Source: Yamagishiella unicocca (lineage: Eukaryota > Chlorophyta > Chlorophyceae > Chlamydomonadales > Volvocaceae). From it: a stretch of DNA of 64,000 nt. The translations under genes and the position numbers were made by a program. Under the pieces are notes generated by a model. The model was given only the letters and a program-made list of their open reading frames with translations, ran no database searches and was not told the origin of the DNA. Positions 24,988 to 37,894 of the stretch are shown here, one piece after another. The stretch lies in contig BDSL01000084.1 of assembly GCA_003116995.1 (NCBI GenBank), positions 124,001 to 188,000 on the forward strand. The letters are read 5' to 3'. Each line of letters begins with the position of its first letter. Position 1 is the stretch's first letter.

Positions 24988-27900
24988 GTGCCGTGCGTGA
25001 GGTGGCGGCAGAAGAAGTAAGATACTCGACAAATGAACACGCGGCAGCAGGTGCTCGTGCCGCGCTACCGTTGTCCGTCAGCTTCCGTGAGCCAAGAGAG
25101 CAAGGACCGCGGTCTCCAACCCTCACCTCTCCGGTGACGTGTTCACTGCTGTCCATCGCTTCTCCTCCCTGGAGCAGGATTATGAGGGACGAAGCTTTTA
25201 TCCGAGTTCAACGTGGCGTGGTTGCATGAAATGGCGGCGAGGCCTTCCCTCCCGCTTGGCTGGCTAGTCAGTAGCGCACCCGCACCAGCGGTGCCACACC
25301 CTCCAGCGGCCTGGGACTAAGGTAAGGCGCCGCATCAGGGTAGGCCGCAGAGGGGCGACGGGAGCTGGCTGACGTTTCTCGAAACAAATGGAGAGAGTCA
25401 CGTGGGCGTCGGGCACCTGAGTGTTTTGCGACACGCGCCTGTCGCCGGCGAATAATTGGCGAGAGCGGGCTGCGGCAGTGCGAGGGACCGAAAACAGGCC
25501 GCGTGTGGGTTGCCAGCTATCGTACGCGCGCGGAGAGGGTCGAATAAGGGTCCGGCGCATGTCCCCAGCCAGGGCCTCCCGCCGCCAGGAGTCGTTGCCG
25601 AGGCACGGAAGGCGGGAGGCGGGAACTGACACTCTTTGGCTTTGGGGCGGATGTTACAACGTCGTTTGAGATGACGTCACCTGAAAACAGAAAATTGCGG
25701 TAAATTCAATATCTAATATCCGCCACGCAGCTAGCAGTATTGCTGCAGGTTTTCTGCGGTTTAAGGCTTAATGACCGCGGAGCGCGGACGTGTTGCTTGG
25801 GCCGTTTGGGCGCACAAGTAGCGCAATGCCCATATTGTTGTACTATACAGACTGTGGCGAGCGCGCCCGCAGTACCGCTGTGCCTAGGGCTCGGGGGCGC
25901 AGGCATGTTTGCCCTCGTACACGCCTCGTATGTTCCACGGTCCGAGAGGCTAACGCAGCTGCTCCGTACTCGCAAGGAAGGGCCTCAAGGGGGTGCCCGG
26001 AGGGAGAGTCGGGCACCCGAGCGATACTTTGGAGGGCAATGCCCTCAGCCGTCATAGGCAATCCTGAGATGGCAGGCAGATAAACATACATACGCGCGCA
26101 CGTCGATCAACATGTCATCGCCGTGTATTGCGACGATCCATGGACAAAAGCCAATCGGCCCGTTAGGGGACCCCGCAGCCAGGGGCTCCCCAGAGCGGCC
26201 ACCTGGCAGCTGCGGCATCATCTTGGCAAGCCCTCCAGCGCTTTCGCTATACATATGCCCAGACAGTTTGGTCCCGGGGAATCGGTTAATGGGCTAACTA
26301 GCTATCTCAGCTGGTCTCGTGGAAAATGTTTGTGTTGTGGTTCCGCTTTATAATGGTCGCACGCGGTGTCCTTTTGCGGATGAGCCACGCTATGGTGAGC
26401 CCGCCGAGCTACGGGCAAACACACCCTCGCCAGAACGCTCCACTTGCGACGCTGTTGTCGTCATTGCAAAGCTGGGTGTAAAGAAAGTCTGGAGAATCCT
26501 ACAGTGCAGCCCCGCAGACACGTTTGACCAGCGCGAGCGCGGGTTTTCCTTTGGCCATGTAAAAGCTGACTGGGGCTACTGACTGGGGCTATGCCTCTTT
26601 ACGGTCAGTATTGACCTGATGTGCTTCCTGATCTGTCCATGGTTGGCAATGCACTTGATGGGCCCAACTCGTCGTATGGTACCAGTTCGTTCGGGTTCCG
26701 ACTGCGCGACTGGGCTTGATGCAGCCAGTGCACGAACAGCTGCCCCTGCATGCCCTACATATTAAGGAGGACGTCGACATCGTTTACGCGCCGTACATGT
26801 CACTATAAGTAGAGAATTGTACCGTGTAAGCCTGCAGTTAAAACATGCAAGTGTATGCCGTGTATCATTACAGCAGACAGCAAGGTGCGACATTTGGGAT
26901 GGTGAGGGAAGGTGGTGTGGGCAGGTGTTCCCCTTCATACGAAGGGCAACAGCATAAGTCGTGCCCGCTTGATGCAAAACCAAGTGCGGCGCAGCGGCGC
27001 TGTCAGGCCTGCTGAAGTTTTGAGGCGCAGCAAACAGCGAAAACAGAAGACTAAAGGACTCCTGGAGTTCAGAGGCCAAAGGGTGCCGGTGCCGCTGCCG
27101 CTGCCGGTGTTCGATGAGGGCAATGTGGTTGTAATCGTTACAGTGGGCTCCAGACCTGAAAAGGTAGAGCCATGTGGTATCGCTTTGCTGTTACGGCGCT
27201 ATTCGGTGTGTGGCTGCGTTTCTGTGCCTTGCAAACTGGGGACGCAGCCTTCGCCTGCCTGGTTCCGCTGTGCCCTGGCTAGCGAGGTTGCTTGCCCGCG
27301 GTAACATGATTGTAATGCGAATCGTTCAGAAGCGCTGCTATGGGGCGGCCTCACCGGCAGCCTACCGACCCCTGTTATGGCCTCTGGAAGCTACGCATCT
27401 GCTGCAGCGCAGCGCCAGCAGTCCGCTGTCCAGCTCCTAAAACCCTAAACCGATCGCTTGGAATACAGGAAGACACATGCTCCTACCAGAACCCTACAGA
27501 CTTTACTTCGTAGTGCGTTTTCGCGAATGGCCTCGTGGCTTAGTTTTTCTTCACCGTTCGGTGCGGATTGCTGTTTGCTTCAACGCGTGCGTGTGACCTG
27601 GCAGCTGCGGGGGAGCTGCAGCGACGGGCCAAGGATGCCACGATTGCAGGCACTTGTGACGTTCCAGACGCAGCCTAACCACAAAGGGATTCTCAGGGCT
27701 CCAGACAAGGCCGCCGGAGCACACCCTGCGCCCCAAATGCGGTGAGCACAAACAAACGGGCACAGCTGGATCCTGGATGTACGAAAGGCCTGGCAGCACT
27801 GCTGAAGTATGGTACCGGTAACTCCCTCTCCGTGGACGTGAGGAAGCTCGATTGATGGGCGCTCGATAAGGCGGCGGCGGGTACGATGAGGCTGCGGCAA

Positions 27901-30900
27901 ATACGCACGCCACACGGCTTCTAATTACTGGGCCCCTGGCCGCTTGTCTAGGCATGTAACTCTTACACCGGCATGGAATGGCTGGTCTTGCGCCGCTTTA
28001 GCAAACGGCCTATTGCGACGGTTTCTTTGCTGCTGAAGGACATATCGCGGCTGTTAACGAGGCTGAGGCTGCTAGTGGCGGTGTACAAGTAACCACGTGG
28101 CTTGCCTGCGGTTGTCATTGTCACTAGGGCCAGCTAGGGCCCCATGCGCAGGAAGGAGGGCCGGTTTCTCGAAGTATATTTGTGCTCCATTCGCTTATTG
28201 AGGGGCTGCGGGCGCGGATGTCGCAAGTGTTACGTGCTAGAGGGCGGACCCCGGCGGACAGTCCTGGTAGCTACAAGAACCGCAACTGCGTTAACCAGGC
28301 AGAAAGCCGTGCGCCTGGCGTACGTGGTTGCATTCCTGGTTGAACAAGGATAATTGCAAGGCTGCAAGGGCAGCGGGTGGCTTTATAAAAAATAAGGCAT
28401 CTTCGTATACCGGTACCGGTACCCAGCTGCTAGGCGCGCCTTTGTGCCTGCCACATTTCCACGATGCGTGGTGCTACTTGATTGGATAACTAAATGACTT
28501 TGATAATTTTCCAGTCTAGAGCCCCGTGTACGTGAAGTGCCCCGCGCCGCGGCACAAGTCGAAATTCCAAAGAAACAGCAGCCGTAACAGCCCAGTGATG
28601 CCAAGAGCTCCGGGCCATGTAGGCGAAACGCCGGTTCGTATAGTAAATCAGCTCCTTAACATAGCTGAACTCGTATTTCGAAGGATGTGGGCACCTGCGT
28701 AAGCTATGGTGCGTCATGCCGGCATTCACAACTGCACGGCAGCTACATAATAGCTAGTACCACTCATACAAGTGCTCGGAAGCCATGGGATAGCTACATA
28801 CCACTCTTAAGGTGCCCAGGAACTGCAAATATGTTACCTCTTTCAGCCAACCAGGGCCACCAACTATATTGCGTCTCAATCGCGAAATCGAGTGTCCCCG
28901 CATCGCAGCGCGACTGTTGAGTAGGACACGCTTGAAAGTGAAAGTCATCATTCCTTGGTACCTATTCCACACCGCGAGCCAATATAAAGGTGTCAAGAGT
29001 TGACATTGACAGGTTAGCTGGTGAACACTTTGGACAAACAATCGCATTGCCGCTTTAGTAGAGGATGTGTGTTTTGAATCTAGCTGCGAAAATTCACACG
29101 GACAAAAGCATCCTGCACTTATATCGGTCTATTGTAGTAGTAACGTGCCGTCTTGCAGTCATAAACCTTGGTAATAATCAACTAATCAACTACATTACGT
29201 CCTTTTGTACTTGCAGAGCTACTGAAGACCTTCTGCAGGTGGTGCCACGCAAATGGCGCCGCTGTCAGAAACTTTGTCGCATACGGCGTATGGCACGTTC
29301 GATGGCTGTAACACTGCCCAGGGCGGCTACACCTTTGAGTCAGCCTATCACAAGGGGTATGCACACGGTTTGCCTGGTAAGTTTATCGGGGGGGCATCCA
29401 AACGCTAAGGCCGTCGCCCGCTCGTCCAGCTCCGCATAGTCGATCGAATAAGACACTCCAATAAGTAACAAGATTCCCAGAACCGTGATCTATTTGGTGT
29501 GTCGTCGCCTGCTTAACCTACTGTGGACATGTGAACAAGATTTGCAAAAATTGCAAACGTCGCGCTGCGACACTTCTGCACTATTGGAGTAAATACATAA
29601 CAACGATAGGCTGGGTGAATTTATGCACCTATGACGAAAGGCCGGCACATCGCACGTGCCGCGGTAGAACGCATCACGGCATCAGCCACATTACGACATT
29701 CGCTCATGAGAGGCACACGGACTGAAGTCGGTTGAATGAAATTAAGTCGGTACTCTTTGTCGATAAGCGCGCGATATGCCGCGGTAAGTGTCATGATGTC
29801 GCTTTTAATTACTCGACGGCCCGAAGAGTTAATAGTTTTCCGACGCAACACTTACCAAGGACAAGCAACCATTCATTATGCTTAACGCCACTCATTTTTG
29901 TACAGTAAAATTTGCCAAGGTTACAAAGTAGCGAAGGAATGAGGTGTCGCTCTCGGACTCTGGGCTCGGAATTCGTGCCTTTGCTTGGGGCGTAAGGGGC
30001 TGCCGCCCATCACTTCACGCAGTTTGGGCTGATTTCAATCACTAGTCAAGGCATAGTTAGCCGAGGCGTAACTAGCCAAGGCGTGTCATAACTTGATTAG
30101 TACGGGGTCCTTGGAAAAGCTGAGGATTTTAGGTCAGCAGGAGGTCGTTAACCTGCAGATATTGTTCAATGTGTCTACCATATACCTTGGTCATCAGTGC
30201 CCTTGCCAAGTCGTTATAATGCCTAATGCATTATAAAGCTTTACGCGCCCGCGTGCGTGTGCCGTACGAGCCAAACAGGCAACATCCTGCCTACTAGTTT
30301 GCTGAAGATCTTCATTACCCATCATAAAGAGATGCTCTTTATAGATTTGAAACCGCTTGCAATAAAACATTGCCACGTAAGGCGACAATACTTGCATGCA
30401 TGTGTCGGCTTGCCGCGCCCGAATAGGGAAGTGAAGGCAGGTCCTAATGAGAATTTGTGCGCCAACAGGTGGAACAACTTCAAACAAGCCCCCAAGGTCG
30501 TCCTCTACGCGCGCAAGCAGCACAGAGGTGAGAGCGGCGTTCGCAGTGCATTCTTTAATAACAACGACACTATGACGAAGCGAAGCCCTGCTATTTCCCC
30601 TTACGCGTGGCGTTGTCAAGTGATGGGCTTGCTTTCGGTAGTTTGTCCATCATTGCGCGTGTGATTCGTCCTTTTCTGCCGGAGACGGCAATGACCACAT
30701 CTTTGTAATCGCACATTCATCAGGCACGGTACGTAAATTATATTATTGTTTTGTCCATGTTTCGGCGGTGCGCGCGTGGGCTCGCAACCCCTTGCCTACC
30801 TAAGCGTCGCTACCTTATTGCATCGGGCAGATGGTAGCGGTGCTGGGATACGGGGCGTGCAGCAAGCTACATGGTTGGTATCAAGTCCTCTGCTGGCGAC

Positions 30901-31135
30901 TTGCCAAGCATGGAATATGGTGGGCCACTTGACGAGCAGCCGTAACAAGTTGTCCACACGTCTTCACGCGGCTCCAAGCATACGAACGAAGCAATGTACG
31001 ATGTAGGCATAACCTGAACCTCGGTATGTGCACAAATATTCAGTAACGCTGTATTGTGCACATACCGCATTTTATGCAGTGGCCGACATTTCCTGGTGCT
31101 CGCGCGTCCGCTCCTTGTGTCCGCCCTGCCTGCAG
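24988..31135. other. Long gene-poor interval between family members 2 and 3
   Basis: About 6.1 kb, comparatively AT-rich. The first TGTAA after member 2 is at 26477-26481. A TATAAAAAATA run lies at 28384. Small ORFs on both strands show no recognisable domain, no reverse transcriptase or transposase motif and no paralogy to other parts of the window. The first exon of member 3 (equivalent to the MDA exon of members 1 and 2) was looked for here and not found. Confidence 0.45.
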
Positions 31136-33723
31136 ATGATCGCTTGCATTGCTCAAGACTCCGATCCGTTGCTATGCTGGTGCGGAACGAAGCGCCGAAG
31201 ACTGAACGCCCTATCTGACACAGACATGGCCGCAGACGTGTTGTGCGCCTGTGTCGACAACGGGCGGCGCTGCTTCATCCACCGTCGGGAGCGTTCGACG
31301 CCCTCCACCTCCGCCACCGGCCCTAGCAGCTTCAGCAAGTCCACGTGGCGGTACGACCGACCAATCCTGCCGTACATCCCGGTTCACGCCCCGTCGAGCC
31401 AGCAGCCGCCTCACGACGCAGCCGAGGGCTGCTTGGAGCGGCACCAGCAGCCGGCTCCCGCTCTCCACCGTTTGGAGAAGCGGGGGCAGGGGCAGCAGCA
31501 GGCCGAATGCGCCACCGAGCGACCCGCCAAGGAGTGGCCACTCGGCGCTGGCTCGGGGTTGTGGCTGCGGCCGCTGGCTGAGACCCGCCTGGCGGGCGCC
31601 ACGGCCGGAGAAGACCCACCCGCGGCTGCTGGCTCCCGCAGCGAGCTGTCCGTGACAGGTTTCGCCACCGTCACTTCCGGGCGGTTATCGTTGCGGTCGA
31701 CTACGGCGATGAAGCGGCGCCTGTCCCTGACCTTCTCCTCCCCAGGCGGCGAGGCCGCCATCACCCACGCTGCGCCTGCACCGGTCAACCCTCCCGCAGC
31801 GCCACCACAGGACGCCTGCAGAACACCAACCGCGCATTGCGGTGTGCACGGCTTCGTCCCGCCCGCGTTACACTCTGGCTCCGAGCTGCCCCGGGGGCCT
31901 GCCTGCCCGCCCGCTGCGGGGATGCAGGCGCAGACCGGAAGGCCGCAGCCGCATCCAGTTCCCGTTGGCGGTCCCACGCCCCTGATGCAGCCATACGCAG
32001 CCACGTACGAGACAGTGTCCTCTGCCGTATTGTACGGCTCACCGGCGCCGGCCGCCGGCGCTGTTGCTCAGCCAGTGACCCCCGCGCGGGCGACCGTGAC
32101 CACAGGGCACTTGGCGCCGGTGCGCCGGGTAGGTGGAGGAGCGCACTGCGGTCGAAATATGCACCCGGTCATAGGCACGAATGGTTCCGGAGCTACTGTG
32201 CCACCAAGTACGCCAGCCATCTGCATGTCCGCGGCTCCCGCCACGGCGGCATCCAAGGCAGGGCGCGCCTTGGAAGCCTCGTCGTCTCTGATGGGCATAC
32301 GGATGCTGGGGGTCCAACTGGCGCCTGCCTCCGACGCAGCTGGTGCTGGTGCTAACGCCGGATCTGCTACTGCGGTGGCGGCTGCTGCTGCTGCTGCCGG
32401 TGGCGCAGCAGGGAGCCAGCTGGTACGTGTGCTGCTTCGCCTGTGGCCGTTGGCCCAACGGAAGGCTGCCCCCTCGCCTGCCGAGGACCCGGCCGCGGTG
32501 GTCGGGGGCGGAGCGGTCGCACACGGGCATGCTGCCGCGGATTCCTCCTGCCCCTCCAGCTGGCTGCAGCTGCCGCCCAGTGCTTCCGCACCCAGCCAGG
32601 CAAGCCAGGTGGCCCCGCAGCAAGAGGCCCGGCACGGCCCGCGAGGGCCGCTGTGGGGCAGGAGAGCTGCCGCTGCGGTTCCGGTGCTGTCACTGAGCCA
32701 GGAGGGCTTGCGCTCACAGCCGCAGCCGACAACGCCCACTGCAAGTGGATCCGTATCACCTACTGGAGCGGCCACTGGGGTGAGCAGCTCATCGACGTGC
32801 CGTGTGGCAACCGCGCCGTGCTAGGGCTCGAGGCCGGCAACGTTACTACCTGTTGCCTTACAATATTTCTCTGTTCTCGTTCATAGCTGCCACGTCTGCA
32901 CCCGTCCCTTGATCCGTGCCGCTCACTCCGTGTCTTTGGAATCACCCTTGCAGTGGTTGCCTCCCGACTTGGCTTCGGAGCCTGCGCTGCCCTCCATAGA
33001 GTGCCTGCTGGATGCCGCCGCCGCCGCCGGCGCTGCCGCCGCCACCGCCGCCACTCCTTTCATTTCCTCAGCTCCCTTGCCGCCGCTGCCAACGCCGTGT
33101 GTGCAGCCGGGGTCATTCTTTGACACAGACGGCTCGCTGCTGAAGGGTGGGTTGAGGGGCTTTGGATGATTTGAGCTGTCATGTTCCTTTAACCGGATGG
33201 GTGCTGGGTTGGTCGGGCGTGGCGTGGTCAAAAGGCTATCGTCATACATATCGGTACGCTTCTTACAGTGGAACGGCCCAACCGCGCCAACCAAATCTCA
33301 TTCCGGTATCGGTTGTCTTGCTTTCCTTCCCATGCAGGGCCCGTGCTGCAAGCAGCGTGCACCATTATCCGCCTCGCCAAGCTGCGCGGGGGATTGGCCA
33401 TTGACCTGCCTTGGTGCAGAAATAGCCACAGCGTCGCCGCCGCCTCTGCAGCGGCGGCTTCCGGCCAACGCGCCGTGCCGCTGTTCGCGGTACTGCAGCT
33501 GCTGGCTGCATTTGCGGGCGCCGCCCGGGCGTTGCAGCGAGCTGAGGGGCTGCTGGGGCCGGGCGAGCTGGCGGCGGCATCGTGCCCGGACTACCGCGCG
33601 CTCTGGCCCCTCATGCGACGCGGGCGGAAGTACGCAGAGGCCCTGATGGCCAAGGTTGAGCGGTGGGTGCCGCGCTGGCTTTCGATATGCGCCGGCAGCG
33701 GGTTTGTGCTCGCCGTGCCCTGA
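31136..33723 (+). CDS. Tandem family member 3, unknown Ala/Pro-rich protein
   Basis: Exons 31136-32779, 32954-33146 and 33338-33723 join in phase, about 740 residues. Exon 31136 starts right after an acceptor (cctgcag) with ATG, so it may be the start or follow an unseen upstream exon as in the paralogues. Conserved blocks are CWCGTKRRRLN, WRYDRPILPYIPVHAP, LWLRPLAETRLAGA, VRVLLRLWPLA, PSIECLLDAAAA, FFDTDGSLLKG, VLQAACTIIRLAKLRGG and LWPLMRRGRKYAEALMAKVER. The central part of exon 1 is longer than in members 1 and 2. After the final VER the sequence is CGGTGGGT, so this copy has no TGA there. It either reads on for 19 codons to TGA at 33721 or uses the donor. Function unknown. Confidence 0.65.
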
Positions 33724-34214
33724 GCCCGCCTCATGTCTCAACATCTTCCGTCACCTGGTTTAGGCCGTCCCTTTCCTGCACAATCCGGCCCCCCGGAAGC
33801 TCCTTCTAACCGGCGCATCATGCTGTGACCCGTCCACGAGAGGCTCAGCTGCCTCCAGCCAGTCGCTGCTTCGTATTCCTGACGCGGCCTGTGTCGTGCT
33901 GCGCTGCGCACCACGCAGGGCGCTCACCGGAGAGGAGTCGCCCGTCCAGAGCCCTTGCAGCTCCCCCAGGACGTCAGAATGAGGAAACCCGGGCGCCCAG
34001 TGGCCCCAATCGCTGACGGCCTTCCGGTAGCGGCGCTCGGAGGCTGAGTCGTATGGCATTGCACGGCCGGGCGACCGTGACACCGTGTCTTTGCGGGCCA
34101 CGGATAGACGAGGAGGTTACGATCGTAGCCGCCGCCATATGCGGCAGCCGGCGTTGTCGGCCCCGTTTCGATTCTCGGTGGGGTGTCCTAAGGGGGCTTG
34201 CGGGCTGAGAGGGT

Positions 34215-34219
34215 TGTAA
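34215..34219 (+). terminator. TGTAA polyadenylation signal after family member 3
   Basis: First + strand TGTAA after the last exon of member 3, about 490 nt past the TGA at 33721-33723. Confidence 0.4.
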
Positions 34220-36996
34220 ATTGTAGCTAGTAGGTGTTGAGGCTGATGAGCGGGCGGAGTGTGCGGGCCGGCGGCGGGGCGGGGCAGCCGTGCCCATACC
34301 TGGCAGCTGACAGCAGACACAGGTCCGGCCAGGGTTCGGCTGGTCGACGTGTTAGCGGCAAGGCAATGGGCGCTGAGGACAGAGAGCTGAGCCATCAGGC
34401 GTCATAGTTGTTATTAACAAGGGTTGCCACGTACGAGGTACCGCCTCGTGTGCGCTGCAAAAAGGCGCGCCCAACCCGGTTTCTGTTTCTGCATCCCAAA
34501 TCTTTTGCAATGTATTCACCTCCTGCAAGCTGAATTGGACTGAAAGTCACGACGTGACTTGCGAAGCAACACATTTCGAAGGACGAGCGACGCGTAAGGC
34601 GACCGAGCGGCTCCATAGCCGCCGATGGGTATGAACTGACTGATAGGTGGGTATGAACCGACAGATTTTTGGAACCGTTCTTGTTTATTAGATGAAGGGG
34701 GTTTGTAGAACATACTGCCGGTAGATTCGTTCGGGTGTTTCATGTGCGCTGTCCTTCGGGCTGTTTTACGCCTCGCGCTACCCGGCTGAGCCAAAACGGC
34801 ACCAGCAGGTTGCCCAGGAGCTTAATCTCAGAACCTGATCAAATTATAATATTCGTCGGCCTCTCCGTAGGCGGCACCAAGTTTGCTCATCCGCCGTTTT
34901 CGTGGTGCGCGCTTGTGGCGCTTGTGAGCTGGCCACCAGTCTCCACCAGCAGGTGTGCCCAGTGATGGCACGTTCCGCACACAGGCCCCGCTCCTCCCGC
35001 TCCCTCTGGCGGCACACTGTCACATGCATGTACCTGTGCGAGAGTTGTGGGTGTATTTTGGCATGTATGCGTATATTGTATTTGCATGTGTGTGTATGTC
35101 TGTCTGTGTCTGTCTGTTCATCCTCGGATACTGATATGAGTAGCGCATGTGTGCATGGATGCATACGCACAACCATGGGATTACGTCGGGGCATCGTACC
35201 GTTTGTTAGTTGAAGGCCATAAAAGTGCAGGCGGCACACGGTTGCGGCCGTTTGCCTCGCGCGGTCTTCATGTGGGTATTGCCAAGGACGTCATCATGTA
35301 GCGGCCCCATGTGCGCTAGGTTGTTGCGGAGGCATTTGTCAGGGCCGACTGGCGGGGCGCCCGGCCGCGCTGTCGTCGTTGCAGCATGATGTTGCGTGCT
35401 GTGTGCCCCTAATCAGCTGGTAGCTATTATCTGATTTGTGTACGGCGTAGCAAGTTACCGGCACCTGCTGAATTCAGACCTTGGGCTTCCTTTATTTCCA
35501 GGGCGTCTCCCCTGGCTTACGTAATTTCCTATCGTAGCTGCAATTTCGTTAGTGCCGCCGTTCTAGTTATGGAGCTGGTTTACTGTACACCTTGCTCTGC
35601 CTAAACGTCGCTAGCGGCCCCGGTGGCCGTTTGGTGTCTTCTTGCCCCGAGCATGGTCGTGCCTCGAGGAACCATTCCCGGCAGCCGCCAGTCAGCGAGG
35701 GCTGCAATGTAGCAGAGCATTCACGATGGATGCACCAGCCTAGGTTTATGTAATCCACTCATGGCTAACGTCCTAGCAGTAAGATTTTATAGGGTGCATG
35801 GAAGTGGGGCGGTATCCCTCACGGCACCGCCCCGAAAGTTGAAGATGAGGAGGTCAAGAGTACCATCTATTAAACACATCCATCAAAATCTCCCAGCTCA
35901 CCGATCAGTGTATACACTGCCGGCCGCGTGCACGAGAATAGCGGCGTATAGCCGTGGCAAAGTCCGTACAGCCGTGACCACACCGAACGGCAGAGAGTGT
36001 CTCATGTTATTTTGACATGTAAGGCAGGTTTCTTAGCTTGGCATCCTGCCTCAAGTGCTGTCTCACTGGCGTCGCTAAGATTTCCGCTGCCCTTGGCGAA
36101 AATTTCGCTCGTGTCCCCCTTGGTTGCCCGTGCGGTGATGCCTTTCGAGCGAAGCGGTAGCCTACTTGATTACGCGTATGCACATAACCTATTTGTTCTA
36201 CACCTCATATTGTCACACCATGCAATGTATCCTGGGAAGCATCCCTCTATTTCGCCCTTCGGGAGCTTTCCTGGATACGTAACGCTGAACGATAACGGTC
36301 ATACATCGACCGTTATTGTACATCGCCCGTAAGTAACTCATTTTGTTCGGGAGAACTAATCAAGGCGTTTGGTGTCACCCAAAATTATGGTAAGTGCATG
36401 TTGATTGTTTTTCTGCTGCCAGTGGGCTGAGTTGCGATCTGGGCCATCGGGGCCTCACAATCGTGCTTCCACACTTTTCCACTTGTACCCGCCCTGGCTC
36501 TTTAGTTAATTCTGAAAATAGATGCAACTGTGGTCGAGTAATTATCAAACCCAATCGAGCGGCGTTTTTGGACACTGGAAATTCCTCGAGTGAGCCCACC
36601 AGTTTCTGAATATGGAGCGGTGAAATCGAAATCGACAATGTGGGCCTTTGTGTGCAACAGGCGGTCTTCCCACACATTGGCCAGGCAATGCGCCATGGCA
36701 CGTCCTCAACATACGGACCTGTCGCAGAGAACCCTGGGCAGCCAGACTAGCTGACCGGACGCATTGAACGAGTTGGAATTAAACATGGTGTTAATGGCTA
36801 AATCGGCGCTAAACGGTTCACGATATACGAGTCGGATGGATTTCTGCCTGTCGCGGGTGGATCCGGCGTCGGTTGGCCGTTAGACGTCTTACGTTGCGCA
36901 GCTGACGTGGCCCTGAGGTCGGCCAGTCCTGCTAGTGTAGTGTATTTCGTGGGCGAGGCCGGGAGGCCGAGGCCACGAGGCCAAGTTGACTGACGG

Positions 36997-37128
36997 ATTA
37001 CGTTGCACAGGGCCCGCATTACGTTGCGCAGGCCATGGATTACGTTGCACAGGCGGGGAATTACGTTGCACAGGATTGTACCCACCATCGTATCCCAAAA
37101 GGGGAGACAGGTGGTAGTAGTATAAAAG
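36997..37128 (+). promoter_or_regulatory. Four 21-bp ATTACGTTGCRCAGG repeats plus TATA box
   Basis: Units of ATTACGTTGCRCAGG start at 36997, 37018, 37039 and 37060, exactly 21 bp apart (two helical turns), with a fifth matching TTACGTTGCGCAG at 36889. A TATAAAAG box follows at 37121-37128. The layout is that of an upstream activator array and core promoter, or of the U3 part of a solo LTR. The first ATG downstream (37220) opens a 79-codon ORF without recognisable motifs. Confidence 0.5.
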
Positions 37129-37862
37129 GCCTGGGGCAGCAGGCTTCTGGGAGCGACTAGTAGTTGACTACGGTCCTGAGTAGACCAGTCCCTAGCCTCC
37201 GGGCCCCCAGACCCTTACTATGTTGGTACGACGAGCCACCTGGCGTGGACTCTGGACCCACCGAGGCCAGTCCCCAGTGCTCCGGGCTATAGCCCTTAAA
37301 CCTGTAACGGTTCAGTTGATAAACTGTGCCACCCATTCCCCAAAGAGTCTCGTTACGCTGCACGAGCACGTGAGCGAGTCCGCCTACGGGCCTAACAAAC
37401 TGACAAACCTTCCGCTGCAACTCGATATCTCGATTAGGACTACACCAGTCCCCTACTAGAGTGGAATTCCTCCATAGTCGTCCCGTGGGTCAAACGCTGC
37501 GTTTCCGTCTCCTACGGGCGTAGTGCGGCGACAGTTACTACGCAACGACCTGGGCAGATCTGCGGTAGCCGTTCCCTGCTAGCACAGCCCGTCGCGAAAA
37601 TTTCTGGGTGGTTGTTGTTAGTAGGGCGCGCCCGCGCGCGCCGCGACAGACCGCCATGTTACGATGCCGGAAACCACGGGCGTGTGCGGGGCACGTCACA
37701 GCGGGTCGCCCCGGAGTCTTCCTATACCGTATGGACACCACGGGACCGTGGACAGAGTTCTGGATGAATACTTTGTTATATTTCGTTGAATATCTTGGAC
37801 GTGTCCATTAGCTGTCGAGTGGGCAACCGCCTCGGAGTACGAGTATTTTTTGGGTGACGCGC

Positions 37863-37894
37863 CCATCAACTGAGTTTTTCGACTCAATTGATGG
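37863..37894. repeat. Inverted repeat / hairpin
   Basis: Arms of 13 bp (CCATCAACTGAGT and its near-complement, one mismatch) flank a 6-base loop TTTTCG. No gene next to it. Confidence 0.7.
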
